From contig NC_021683.1 of assembly GCF_000247815.1 (NCBI RefSeq), positions 5,969,521 to 6,033,520 of the forward strand: DNA of 64,000 nt, given 5' to 3'. The notes under the pieces were generated by a model. That model was not told where the DNA came from and searched no databases. It saw only the letters and a list, made by a program, of their open reading frames with translations. Position 1 is the first letter of the stretch; the number at the start of each line of letters is the position of its first letter. This document shows, piece after piece, positions 37,471-50,656 of the stretch. A program made the position numbers and the translations under genes. The stretch comes from Ficedula albicollis (lineage: Eukaryota; Chordata; Aves; Passeriformes; Muscicapidae).

Positions 37471-38684
37471 GTTGTGCCAGGATGGAAATGAAATTACTCC
37501 ATCTTGGGGGAAGAATTTTCTGGCTTAACAGGTTCAGTATTTTGTATTGATGGGTGTGTTTGTTTAAGGGGTCCTGACTTCAAGTTTGAGTGTTTTTGAC
37601 ACGTGCCTTGCCATGATCCTTCCTCCTAGTCACAGTTCCCTCAAACAAAATAGATTTCTGTTTTGTGACCACTCACAGACATCCCAGATCAACAATGACA
37701 TTTCATAGGTGATTGTAATGTGAAGCTCAAAATCATTGTATGCTTTCTCAAAATGTGACCTGCCTTCACACAAAAGCTCCCTAAGCTTTCTGAACCTCAC
37801 AGCAAAGCTGGATGTGTTCACAGTCATAAAGAATCACAAAGCTAAGTCACTTTGGTGTATTTTGGGGTTTCACTACGCATCCTCCTGCACCATTGTATTT
37901 GGAGTCCTGGGTATAATTCTCATTTGATCTTAAACTCTTACAAAGAGCCTGGGGATAGAAGATGTGCTGAGGTAAGGGCCAGAAAATACTTTTTCCAGCA
38001 CCCACTGCAACCTGAGTCCCCCACAAACAGTCAGGACTCAGCGAGAACTGTACCCAACCTTTTTTTGATGGAAGTGAAGTGGTGACCTTCTAGATTGATT
38101 AAAGATGTGACATTGATTGACTTTGAAGGGAGCCACATCCACCCTTCTTCTGCCAAAAAGGCAGTGGCTGCAATGTGAAGCCTCAAGAATGGGGCATTGC
38201 TCTTCCAAGTACGTGGAAGACATCCAAGGGTAACGGGATAATGCAGATAATGGGATAGGGTTTCTCCCCTCCTCTCCCTCAAATACCATATAGCTAGATT
38301 TTGGCTATCCAGCCTCATGCCTTAGAAGACTTTTCTCTGATAGCTACTTAAAAGATGAAATAGCTCAGGAAATGAGCTCTTTTTGTAGGTTATTTAGGAT
38401 GTTCAGTGGCTGAGAATATCAAAAAGGACTGGTGATGTTGACTCTGCAGGAACCTTTAATGGTGGCGGGTGCATGATGCTGTGAGGGCAGTGTCAGTGGA
38501 AGGGATGGTGTGGTGGGGGAAAGCTTTATTCCTCTGGCCAACCCACCCCTCGGACTGTTCACACTGTCACTTTGGGGTGTAAAGTTTGAGAGATGCTAAA
38601 ATGGCCCTATTTGCCAAAGATACAGAGTATCTTAACAATATCAGCTCTCTTTAAAGCACCTTGAGTTGGCACTGAGGAATATTG

Positions 38685-38720
38685 GCCTCCAAAATTACCA
38701 CTTTTGAAAATCTAGGCCAC
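38685..38720. repeat. Old repeat scrap
   Basis: 'ttggcctccaaaattacc' and 'acttttgaaaatctaggcc' resemble an old amniote repeat ending in 'ttgaaaatctaggcc'. Short and uncertain. Confidence 0.35.
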
Positions 38721-39459
38721 TGAACCTGATATGAACTATCAGAAAGCAGAGACAAGGGAGCATTTATGTTGGAGAATGTACAGTGGCTTGAAAACTACAA
38801 ATCAAAATAATTCATCCTTTTATGTGTAAATCTCCTTCTCTTTGATACACAAATTGAAAAGCTGTCTGGTTTCCTTGTAGTTTCCGTAAGCAAGCAGTGT
38901 GTGACTGCACCCTCTAGAATGCTATTTAAGTATTACTTAAAGTGCAGACCTGTTAAGGCCAAGCAAGCTCATCTGTATGCTAAAACTGAGCCCACCAAAC
39001 CTTACACCTAAACCCAGCAGGCAAGGGGGTCTTGAGTTCCATGGCTCCCTGGTGACAAGGGCATGGTGTGACAAACAGTCAAGCACCAAAAGATCAAAGC
39101 ACTTTTTCAGGCACAACAATAAAATCAGAGACAGAAAAACACCAGGTCCTGGTACAGGTGTCTGCTCTTCCAAAGCAGCCTTTGTCAGGTTAGACACAGC
39201 CAGCTCATGGTAAGGGGATGCAGGCAGGAGCTGCACACTGGCAATAAATAAACATCAGCAAATGGTCATCCTGTGTGGCGCATTTCTGAGCTGGGAGAAA
39301 GGCTGGAGAGTCACTGCATGAAGCCCATGTGGAAGGGATTACTGGGACATGCTGAATTTACTGTGAGTTTGTTGGAAACTTTTCAATGCAAGCATGAAAG
39401 ACAGTGTGATGTGTTTTGCTCATATTCCAGAGTTGTTTTCCCTGCTCGAGCACCTCAGT

Positions 39460-39512
39460 GCAGATCCTGTGGAAGTCAATAGCTGTCTTGCCTTTCAGAA
39501 GGATTATGCCCC
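39460..39512 (+). repeat. Possible ancient palindromic repeat, copy 4
   Basis: 'gatcctgtggaagtcaatag' then 'ttgcctttcagaagga' retains the gaagtcaat...ttgcc spacing of the other copies. More diverged, and chance cannot be excluded. Confidence 0.3.
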
Positions 39513-39988
39513 TAAATAGCTTTTTTAGGAAGTGTACTTTGCTTGGTGATAACACAAAGCAGAGGGTGGATGATTAACACCAATTAGGATTATTTACAAG
39601 AACCTAGAAAACAATAGGTCCATAAATCATTGTCTTATCAATTGTAGTTCCTCTTGAGTAATTCAGTCATCATTGGGCACACTGTGTGTTTCAGGGTTCA
39701 TTAAGTACAGATCATTGCTGAAGTGTGAGCAAATGTTGAAGGTACAATATGACCTAAAATAGCATCTTGTTACAAAAAAAATCTGATTGGTTCAATATCT
39801 TTATGTTCTAAATCCCCTACAGTTTTCCCCCAGGTATATTGAGTGAATTTAAGGCAACTGACAGTAGCCTTGTTTCTCTTGGGTTGTGCTTCATCTCTGT
39901 CTGCACTTGTGTCTCCATTTGGGGTGGTTTTGCAGTAATCCCCTGGCTGTCTCCATTTGCTGGGCACTGGTCCAGCTGCAGAACAGCT

Positions 39989-40384
39989 TCAATGCACACA
40001 AATTCCTTCAGAGAAGAGCCAGTGGGGAGATCTCTCCAAAAGCAAGCTAGGGCTTGGTGGGACACACTGCTCTGATCCAAGGGACAGACACACTACCACA
40101 AAGTCCTTCAGGGTGTCTGTCACTCTGCTTGCAAGAGGAAGGATGTCAAACTTCCCAATAATAGCCTGGAGTGGGGCTTGTGCTTTAGAGAGGGTCAACT
40201 CTTTATGTGCTCCCTTTTTGCTGGTGACTGGCAGCTCTTGAACCACTTCTCTTTCTTCCACCAAGGCTTCTCCTGGCTCATTATCCTTTTTGTTTAGTAA
40301 CTGCCCGGTCTTCTGTAGCTGTTCCTCCTTGCTGCTGATCTTTTTTACTTCTACTTTTATCACTTTTTGTGATCCCTTTTCCAA
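39989..40384 (-). pseudogene. Charged coding-like frame, unknown
   Basis: A 131-codon open frame on the minus strand. Its first 65 residues are strongly charged and soluble (for example KVEVKKISSKEEQLQK and EEREVVQELPVTSKKG), followed by a more hydrophobic part (IIGKFDILPLASRV). GAG/GAA/AAG/AAA codons dominate with few of the Ser/Leu/Phe patterns seen in chance frames here. There is no ATG at the start of the charged part and no clear splice pair. An acceptor-like CTCTGCATCCAG lies upstream near 40426, but the frame from it meets a stop. Options: a decayed exon, a retroposed fragment, part of an unrecognised mobile element, or chance. No domain is recognised. Confidence 0.22.
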
Positions 40385-43300
40385 TTTCCAACCTTAGTCT
40401 CCCAGAAGACCCGGAGTGGTGGCGCCTGGATGCAGAGGAGACCACACTGCTTATAAATCCGCACCATGAGGAGGCCAAAGGTTTCTGCAGCAGCAGGAGG
40501 TAAGCCAGGACTGCTGGTGGGTGTAAGAGCAGAGAGCAAAGCCACGTGAGTTTGAGAAGAAGGCAGCAGCACCCTTGAGGATGGAGACTTTGGGGCAGCG
40601 TCACGGTCCTGTAGAGAAAACTTGAAGAGACACTGAAAACTTCAGGTGGGAACACACCACCCAAACAGCTGCTTGTGGGGTTTGGTCCGTGGACCTTTGG
40701 GGTCTGCACACCAGAGACTGAAAACTCTTGACTGACCCCATATTTCCTCTTTGTGGACTTCTGATGTGATAAGAATGGCACAAAAATATCCAATGTGTCT
40801 TCTTCGCCATAATGTTTCCAGCCTGCTAACTTTCCCAGGACTACTTTCTGCTCAAATTACTGGAACTTAATTACATGAGGTTTAATTTCAGTTGCTTGGC
40901 CAGCTTTAAAAACATATATTCAAATTTGAACCGCAAGGACAGAATTTTGGGAGCCTCTTTGTCCTCTCACTTTGTGTTAATTTAAATGAGGAAACTGTGC
41001 CTGTGAATCTCTGCTTTACTTCACCTATTCCAAGTCAATCTCAGTTCTGGAGAGACATCCCTGTCTCCCAGCAGTTTAAGGGAGAGCACAAACAACCCCT
41101 TATGTTATAGTTTATGTTTTCAAAACTGTGCAAACAGTAGATATTTGTCTCCTGCTTATGTGTTTTCTTGTAAATAAAATGTATTGGAACCAGAGATGGA
41201 GTTACACTACTTTACAGCAGATAATGTATTCATATTTTACAAGCAAGTGTTGTATTATCCATACATTTCACAAGTAGATCTTACAATGTTTAATTATAAC
41301 AAGAAAAAAAAAAAAAAAGAAAAAAGGAAGTGGGAGGAGAGTCAAGGGAGGGACATGGAGAGAGAATGCAAAAGAGCATGAATGGGAAGTGGTGGAGTTG
41401 GAGGAAAACAGCACCTATCAAGGCATTATCTGAGAATTCCTATGATTAGGACTTATCTTTCTGGCTTCATTACTTCATTATAATCTGCTGTTTACCTGAT
41501 AAGTAATAAATGGCCTTCAAATGTTACTGCATTTGCTCACTTTCTTCAGATTTTGCATCAGTTTGTCCCCCTCCTAAGATCTTATTTCTGTTAAGGAATG
41601 AAGATTTTATGGTTTTACTGGGGTTGACTTTTTCCTCTGGAACTTCAGTGCTGTTATTTAGGTCCCACAGCAATTCCTTGGATAACACATCCATCTATCA
41701 CATTGGGATGATCAAGGATACATTGCAGCTGATGTTCAAACACTGTTGTGTATCTGGGGCTGGGCACCCACCTTCAACTCAGCAGATACAAACCTCTCCA
41801 AAAAGCCAACAAAAGAGGGCTTTTTTTAGACACTCCAACCCGCTAGTGGATTATCCTTAATGGGTTGGCAGCATGCCCCTTCCTTCCTCTGCAGGAATGC
41901 TGGCCTGGCCCTGCAGCCCTGGGTTTGGGCTTTTGGCGGTTTTGTTTTATTTTTATTTTTATTTCTGTGTTACAGCATGCAGAAGAAATAAAGTGTAAGA
42001 CTGATTTGTAATAGTTCCATGACGGTTTTTTTTTCCTCTGCAGTCTGGGATTAATTTATTTACCTGCCTGGAGGCAAATGTAGTGACCAGCACTCCTCTT
42101 TGGGGAGTGACCTTGCCTTGTCAGCATGGTCCTGCAGGAGAGGGCTCCTTGCAGGGGCTGGCTGCTGTTTCTGGGAGCTCATGGACACACCTTCAAAGGT
42201 TGAGGGTTCAGCTTCTTCTGCGTGAGAGGGGAGAGGAAATGACCTTCACCCAGCTGAGCAGGGAACAACAGGAAACCCTCACGGTCCTGCCATTTCCCAC
42301 CCCCAGGATCCGGAGCTCAGGGACCTTTTTGACCAACTGTCAGTGTTTTTGTCAAGGTTTAGCTGCTGCAAATATATTACCCAAGTATGTTGATGATTCA
42401 TGGTGAAGTGGTGTATTCTGATTTAAGTGATGGACTAGCCATTCTGTAATGGATTTGAGAATTCCCAATCAGATTGTACTTAGTTTTATCAAGCAGGAAG
42501 CTGGCAGGCTGTGTTTTAATCAACTGATAGCATCTCTTAGCAATTGGCATCCAGCTAGTGGACAGAGTACTTCTCAAAGACCAGCTTGCTAAGTTACAAA
42601 CAGTCACAGCCACTCAGATCTCTCAGCTTTGCCTCCTGTTTTTTCTGTTCAGCCTGTTTCTTTCCCAAATGAAACTTTCAGCTGGAAGTGCAGGAGGATA
42701 GAGCACATGTACTTCTCTTTCACTGATGTTTTAGGGGGAATGGATGAGGCAGAATGCATTTGCTTCATCCCCCAGAGACTATGCTGAAACAAGCTCCTAC
42801 ATGTAGCTTAAAATCCCAGAACCTGACAAATTCTAGGATTTGGTTCTGGCACAAGTTTTTGGAGTGCTTACATTGCATAAGTGTAGTAAATATACTATGG
42901 GCCACACCAGGCTAGACCTGGCCTTTTCCCCTTTGATTAGGCCATGACTCATTATTCCATGACTCATTATCTATTGTGTCACCAAAGACATACCTGGTGT
43001 TCTGACCTGTACCAGCAGTCATCAAGAATGGTTCCCTTCCCTGATAAAACCCATCACTCTGTTACTTCTGGGAGAGATCAGCTTCTGTAGAGCATCTTCA
43101 CTGCACAAACCCTCAGCTGCCACATCTACCTTAAATAATGCCCTACTCAGGATTTATGTTTTGTCACAATTATTGAGCTGTGGAGCCATCCACACTCATG
43201 GAGCTGTGCTGAAGCACAGCATCGAACCTGAGGAGCTGGTTTGTTGTGCCTGGCTCCTGTGGAGTAGTTACTGTACTTAGCAACCCACCTCCAATATAAA

Positions 43301-46194
43301 TATATCTGCTACTCTGAAGAGCAGGCTTTGAAAAGCACCAGAAGGGATCACTCCCCCATAGAGATTTTATTCCAACATTGCAGAGCTGTTGGGACTTTCA
43401 GAGAGAAATTCTTTTCCCAGTTAAGCATCCCAGCCAGAGGGGTGAAGATTTCACCACAGGCTGACAAAGCTCTGGTGCATCACTCTTCTGTGATGGGCCA
43501 TGAGCCCCCATTTAAAGCTGGGTCCTGTCTGAGCTGCTCTTGAGCCATGCAGGCATGGAGGGAGGTGCAGAGCAGCCATCCATGCAGTTGAGATTTGGGA
43601 GCCATCCTTGATGTCTTTGCACAAGGGTCCCACAGCACCATGTGGAAAAACAGCACCCTGGTCTAAGAGCTGAGCCCTAAAACCACGTGGGTTTGAAACT
43701 GCTTAAACATTTGGAACCCTCAGAAGAGGCTGATGATTGAAAGGCTGTAAAACAATCATGCTCCCAAAAAGTAATAAAAATGAAAGTGAGGTGTAAGGAA
43801 CAGAGAGGAGTGATTCATCGGGAAATTGTACCCTTGAGATTGAGACACAAATCCTGGGTGAGGGAGGAGCTGTGTGCAAATATCTAATGGCCAGATCCTG
43901 GTTTGTCCAGAGGAGCTGAAGATCCAATGAAGATTAACAATGGACCCTGTAGCCAAAAGGAAAATTTTAACTTTCATCTTAGATACTTTCTCTTGACCAT
44001 TACACGAAAATCAGAGAAATCAGACCCCTGTTGTCAGTGTCATGTCCCATGAGGGTTTCAGCAGACAATGACCCCCATGACCCCCACTGCAAGAAATAAG
44101 TTTCCAATGCCAGAACCACCAAACAAAGCTGAAAAAAGTCTTCTCTCTCTAGGGTGGAAATATAAAATTTCCACAGGGTTGTTTTCTGTGTAAACATTCA
44201 ATTTGTATGTTTTACAGATTAAAACAAAAATGTGTCTTGCAAACGTATTCAATAAGTCAATTTTAAAGCAAGTTAATTAATGTGTCTAAGCTTTATCACA
44301 GAGCGTAAGTAAGTGGAAAAAATCCCCCAGCCAAATGTGAAGAGTCTAATCTTGATTTTCTCACTCTTTGAGTTCATTTATTACAATGTTTGCTCACTTT
44401 TATAAAAGCCATGCTCATGTAATAATCTAATTTCTGAGAGCATCTCCAGGGACAGGAGATCACATTACAATATCTCACATTATGTGTCATTCAGGCAGTA
44501 TCTCCCAAATCATAAAACCTATGGAAAGGGAATGACACTTGAATAGCAGATTCATCCTCCTTTTCTTTTTTCCTTTTCTGAGCATTTTTTTCCAGCCCAG
44601 TGCTCTCTTCCTTATAGTGTCTGACCTCATGCACCCGGGCTGCTCATCTCCATTCTGCAGAGAAACAAGCTGTGGTGCACATCTCTCCTTGCTCTACCTG
44701 ACCACCTCATCCTGTCTCATACTGTCTTTCATATAGTTTGGGATTTCCCCTTCCATTCTGGGCTTTCATTTCTCTCACCTCAGTGTCTGTGTTTTGTGCC
44801 TATGGGTTCTGCTTTGTGAACTGATGAACTGGAACAGAGAACTGGCCCCGATGACAAAAATCTGAAAAAAGTCCAAGTTTCACATCAATAATTCCCCTGG
44901 TCTGAATCATTTAATTTCTAGCCAAAAACTGTCCAAACAGGACAGACAGACAGGACCTCTCCAGCTGCCTCTGGTGCCAGCTCACAGACCCATTGCAATC
45001 TTCATTTCTTTCAGCTTGATGAAGAGCTCAAGGGAGGCTTATATGGTCTTAAAACATTTCATTGATCCATTCATGTCCACGCAGTCCAGGGCTTCCATTT
45101 TTAAGATTCCTTCCCTATTATCATGGAAACTGGCTAATTACAATGGAAGTCTGTTAGGAACCTGCTTAAGACACCAGTGCTGGTGTAGCAAAGCACTTGC
45201 AGCTTGCCCAAATCTCAGCGTGCAAAGCTATGGAGTCCTTGGGATGAAAATAGGTTTTCTAGGAGATGATTCTGCTGCTCTAGATATTATTTTAACATTC
45301 AAATCTAAGGTCACAACCTCAATCCTAGCTCATCCAGTTGACCACAAAGACCATAATCAATTTTATTTCTTATGACACATCCATTCCAAACTACCACTCC
45401 CATTGCCCATTTCTTCATGTAGAAGTTGTGCACCAAATTATCTGGTCTGATTAATAGCAGGTTACTGTGCCTGCTAGTGCACTTACAACACAACTTTGCA
45501 ATGGGAAAATAATCCTGGCCTTTTTAAACAGAGAAACAAGCGGAAAAAAAAAAAAAAACAGCACAACATCAGGATTAAACCAGTTCTGACAATTTCTCAT
45601 TTCCATTTATTCAGAAAAAAAGTCATAATTGAGACTTAAGGAAAAAAAGAAAAGCCCTCCATGCCTTTAAGTGTAAAATCCATTTTAGTAGCAGGAAGCT
45701 GTTATATGGTTAGAGCAGTTATTTTTATTGTCTGTCTGGGTATAGTTTTTAACTGCAGGCACAGAATAAATCAATAGTGTCATAAAGCTACTCTCACCCT
45801 CTGCCCTTTCTAAAGGGGACATTGTTCAGTGTCTGTGCTGGATGTGACACAGACTGTGCTTTGATGCACAGAATTATGCCTCTACTCATGTTCTGGGGGA
45901 GAGATCTGTGTGACACGTATTTACCTGTATCTCTTTGTCCATATCATCTCAGAGTCGTCAGATTAAAAGTAAAATGAAACACAGATATACACACAAAAAT
46001 GCACAGAAGCTTTTCATCAGAAGAGAGGGGGTTTTTCTGGTTATTCTCTTGCAAATGATATTTTCAATTAATTTGTGCATTCATAAATCTTCTCAGGCGT
46101 TGTATTTCCAAGACTGTCTGAGAAAACCTGCAGTGATTCATAGGGCAGTCCACAAACTTAAACCTGACTCTAATACAGCGAGGAAGGACAGAGC
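40385..46194. other. Non-coding stretch, no gene seen
   Basis: It includes A runs at 41304-41318 and about 45545-45558, and the doubled AP-1 word at 42942-42971. A 170-codon minus-strand frame (40281-40793) overlaps the charged frame in another register and has no domain. Otherwise unique sequence. Confidence 0.5.
42942..42971 (+). promoter_or_regulatory. Tandem duplicated AP-1 site
   Basis: The 15-base unit CCATGACTCATTATT is repeated head to tail (last base lost), giving two TGACTCA words exactly 15 bases apart. TGACTCA is the AP-1 (FOS/JUN) and BACH/NRF core. Regulatory use is inferred. Confidence 0.5.
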
Positions 46195-46490
46195 AGGATC
46201 TGACTATAAGAAGCTGATGCTAGATAAAATTGCCCCGAAAGTGTGCCTTTTTAATAGCAAGAATAGTTAATGGCTGGAACATTTGGCTTAGGAATGTGGT
46301 GGATTGTGCATTGCTTTCAGTCTCTAAATCAAGAGTGAATGTCTTTCTAAAGCTATGCAATAGCTTCAGCAGAAGTGATGGCTTTGATGCTGAAATGAGT
46401 GGGTGAAGTTCTTCAGCTGTGTTACATAGGAAGCAAAACCAGATGACTGTGATGGTCCTTTTCAGCCTTACTAATCCATTAAATCCTGGT
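46195..46490 (+). mobile_element. Old CR1-type LINE 3' end
   Basis: A long ordered run of words fits the 3' end of older CR1 elements in sense orientation: 'ataaaattgccccgaaagtg', 'aatagttaatggctggaac', 'ggaatgtggtggattgtgca', 'gtctctaaatcaagagtgaa', 'gtctttctaaagctatgc', 'agatgactgtgatggtcctt' and 'ttcagccttactaatcc'. The family pattern is 'ggatgtggtggattctcc', 'gtctttaaatcaagactgga', 'agatgatcataatggtccct', 'tctggccttaaaatcta'. The 5' part of the element is missing, as is usual for LINE copies. Overlapping open frames on both strands are by-products. Confidence 0.8.
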
Positions 46491-49051
46491 TTGGGGCCTT
46501 TCACACGCTGGGGTTTAGAGCAGCCTCTTAGGTTTTCCGGATGGTTTCTGCAGGCAATGCACGTTCCAGAGCTGGATCTGACAAACTCCATATAAATGGG
46601 TGTCCGGAATTGACACACTTTATAATTTATATATAAATCACTGCCTCTAAATGCAGTTCCAGATCCATTTCCCCGTGCAGCTGAGCTCACTTTGTCTGTT
46701 CTGTGCAGTGGGGATTTTCCTTTGCAAAGCAGATATGCATCTGAGCTGAAACACACACCATGTGCTGCTGGAGACCTCAAAAACTGCCAGCCCTACCATG
46801 GACCACAGAGAAGTAAACCTTTATGGACCAAATTCTGAAGAGATTTATCAGCAGCAATTCCTGTTGTCAAGTTAATTCATCGCTCCTCTCCTTGCTTGCT
46901 CATTGCAACTTCCCCAGGTTGGCACTTCTGACAGAGGCATGAAAATTGTACTTGTGCTGCAAGTGGGAGGTGGAGACAGCAAAAATCTGTGCCCTGTCTG
47001 TGGGACTCCGTGCTGAGACAGCTCTATTTTCACATCTAGTCACAAGCCAATCGGTATTACCTCAGTATTTGTTTTGAGGACGGCTCTCAGGAAATGGAAT
47101 TGGAGTTTGGATTTGGTAAGATTAGAGGAAGTAAACCCTGGAATAATTCAAGTGGCTTCTGAAGGCAGCACCACTCACATATAGCTTGGTGCTGGATGGA
47201 CAGAGAGGCAGAGAATCCACAGGAGCCTGCACACTCCACGGTGAGCGTGGCGGGTGCCACTCGCCTGGGTAACTGAATATTTGTTTTCCTTCTCTCTGCA
47301 AAATGCTTAGTGCTGGATTTTTATGTCTATAAATACTGATTTGGATTTCCCTTCCTTCCCTCCCCACGCTCCATTGAAAGCAAAGACATCTCACCCAGCA
47401 CCATTTGCTGACTCCTTCCCTTCTGCTCTTCCCTGTCCCCCAGTACGTGAGCACGGCCACGTGCGGCCCCTCGGCTTCCCCTCAGGACACTGGCACTTGG
47501 GAAGGAGAATAACAATGTTGGGGAAAAAACAACACCCTGCCAGGTATAGAAAACACTTTAGCAAAAAAAAAACAACTATATGACCTTCCCGGCTTCTCTA
47601 ACTTTCTCATGAATAGCCAGTGGCTGCCGGAATAGCAGCAACGGTAATAATAAATTACAGTAAATATCATCCTGTCATAAGTGACAGCAAACCAAACCCA
47701 CTGCTGTTCAGAAATGAATTGGAGAAAATATTTCTTAATCTCTTTTTGTGTTATTCAGTCAGCTGTAATGATTTATAGTGCTCCCAAGAAGTTGTGGTAC
47801 AGAGTTGTTTCTTAATCATCCATTTCAGCACCTTGCTATTACCCACATATGTCTGTGCTTTGGTGGGGACTCTGGCACTGCTGGATGCTGCAAAATGCTC
47901 AGCCCAGGAATAAAATGATTTAATACAAGGGACCTCTCACCCTTTCTCTGGGATCTTCCTGCCTATGGGGACAAATCTGCTACAAGGAGGAGCAGTGCTG
48001 AGTTAAGGGCAGCCCCATAACAGTGCCTTGAAATAAGGTTGTTTCCCCAGAGCCATCTGGTTTGAGCCTATTCAGCTGTAAATAACTCACATGCAGTGGA
48101 CATGGAGGGCTCGGGTGCTGGAGTGCATCAGATGGACACCCCACAGATGAGGCTCTCCCCCTGAGAGTCTGTGAGCACACTGGGATCCCTGGGAAAATAA
48201 AATGGTGGGGGATAAATGAATCTGGGAACACGATATCCATCGCTTCTCTCTTTGTCTACTTATTTCCAAAGATTTATACGTGACAGTGTGAGGACTGCTC
48301 AGTGACACATTTTAATTTAATTAAATTTCCTGTTGGATTGATGTCTGATCAATCAATAATGTTAATGTTTTTGCAATTTAGAGATTAAAGCTTGGATGAG
48401 CGGATATTGAAATACTCTCACATCCAGCTGCCTGGGAATGTCTTTTTCGGCTTCCACTCCTCAGAAAACCCATTTTGGGTGAGAATGCATCCTGAGGCTT
48501 GCCATGAACCTACACCAAGGCTGGAAGCTTTGCCCCATTCTAGCAGAGGGTGAGGGAGTCATTCAGGAGCAGTGTCACTTCTTGGAGAGACAGACTTGCA
48601 GGCAGCTAAAACCTGGCCTTGTGCAAAATCTGTGTGGCTCTGTATATTTTCCCTCTGATGTTCAAAATAGGAGAAGTTTGAAGAATGGGGCATTGCAGCT
48701 GTGACAGTTCCCTTTGCTACCTGCTCCTTGTTCAGGAGGTCTTCATTGCTGAGGCTGCACCTGGGGATTTGAGCCTGATCACCACCAAGGCATCAATTCC
48801 CCAGGTGTCCTTCATCCCCTCTGCATCCCACTCATTTCTCTGGCCACCACAGCATCCTGCAGCCATGAGCTCCCAGCTCAGCTGCTGCTTTCTAAGCTGC
48901 CACGCATGGGACAGCAGGATCTTGGTCTGGAGCTGAATTTCATACTTCTTGAAGCTTCTGGCCTGCCCAAATTTCTCACAGATGAGCTAATTGTGCTCCA
49001 CCCTCTCCAGGCTGTGAAGATAAAGAGATGCTGTAGCATGTCCACAGAACC
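46491..49051. other. Non-coding stretch, no gene seen
   Basis: Unique sequence with short A+T-rich patches (48300-48390) and a small CpG-rich patch near 47450-47480. No motif-bearing frame. Confidence 0.5.
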
Positions 49052-49382
<331 letters not shown>

Positions 49383-50656
49383 CTCTTATGCCTTGTTTCA
49401 TTTAGTGCCTCAAATACTTTAGTAGTGAGGTCAGGAGAGGCTTTAACTTATTCAGGGGAGTTATTCTGCACTGAGTTTTCTGTAAGGCCTTGGAGTCTTA
49501 GGCAGTCCTTTAAAAACTTATGACTCAAGAAAAAAAGTAATCCACATTTTCAAGGTTGTAAAAAATGTGAACCCAAATTTCATCTGAGTCTCAGGTATGG
49601 CTGTAGTCTCAATAAGTCAAAGTAATTTGTCAGATCTTAATACTATCAAAACTTGGACAGTGAGAAATGCCACCTGGCTGAAGTCAGAAGGCTCCAGTGT
49701 CCATCTTTGGTCTCCAGGTCCATCTCCAGAGCTGGCCCTGTGCTATTTGGGGTGCTTGTATTCTTGTTGTATTTGGGGGAGCCTGAAAAGAGCCAATTTC
49801 TTTCAACTGTAATTTAAAGTCTGTAAAATCTGTATGTTCTGTCCCTTAAGGATGTTCTGGGAGCTCTTTGCTGTGTACCTGTCCCTCAGACAACCCCAAA
49901 GTAACACAGAGGGAGGAAGACAAAGAGAGAGAGAGAGAGGGGAGGAGGGAGAAAGAAAGAACAGCTCATTTTCCACTTTAGCACAGACACCTGAGGGGTA
50001 GAAGTCAGCAGTTTTTTTGACGGTACAAGAACTTGGTAACTTAAAACAGGAAGCAAAAGAAAAACCACGACCAAATAACTTTGCCTTGACCTCCTCCTAA
50101 GAGAGTCAATGACTTTAAAGTAAACTGGAACTTCTTGCTGGAATTTATTTGGACGTTGGCTGCTCCTTACCTCATTAGCACAGCAATATTCAGAAATGTG
50201 CCAAAAGATTTAGGCAGGCTGGAGGATGCAATGAAGCTAGTTTTTTTTTTTCCCTCAAGGGAAGGCTTCACATATTTGTGTCTCACTATCAAAATACTCT
50301 TCAGTGCAGGACTTTCTTCCACTGAAATCTTTTGTTTTGTTTCGCCCTCTGTTGTTAACTCCACCAGACTCCACCACTCTGGGTGAAAGGGCAACGTGCC
50401 CAGGGTGCCCACCCGTGCTTGGGGCAGGGGTGGTTGAAGGGTAAGAGAATGCCAGTGTCTCTAGGTGTGCAGGAGTGTGGGGAAGGCAAGGGGAAGGCAA
50501 AGGAAAAAGGGGAACTTGTTCCTTCAAAGGAACTGCTAAACCAGTGATTTTTGTACTAGATCAGCATTTTTGTGCTCAGTCTCTGGTATAACACGTTCTT
50601 CAAGTCTGGCTTTCATAGGTTGGACTGCTGTAAGCTGGTTCACCTTGATTACTGAC
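49383..50656. other. Non-coding stretch before the CCTT array
   Basis: Unique sequence with a purine tract at 49909-49960. No gene supported. Confidence 0.5.
49909..49960 (+). repeat. (GA)n and purine tract
   Basis: About eight GA units (49924-49939) within a stretch almost purely A and G, including GGGGAGGAGGGAG and GAAAGAAAG words. Confidence 0.8.

Larger units (their letters stand above)
32512..39459. other. Non-coding stretch, no gene seen
   Basis: 32.7-33.8 kb and 34.4-36.3 kb are A+T-rich unique sequence that could include conserved non-coding elements. A locally CpG-rich open stretch at 33926-34453 (+) has an acceptor-like start but no convincing donor or domain. 36885-36965 is a C/T-rich tract. 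Scraps of old repeats are listed separately. Confidence 0.5.

Noticed and set aside
40451..40505. TATAAA followed by an ATG in good context and a GTAAGC donor
   Set aside because: The TATA word is only about 12 bases before the ATG, so a transcript starting from it would begin downstream of the ATG.
46220..46780. 186-codon minus-strand frame
   Set aside because: It runs antisense through the CR1 3' end and has no protein signature of its own.
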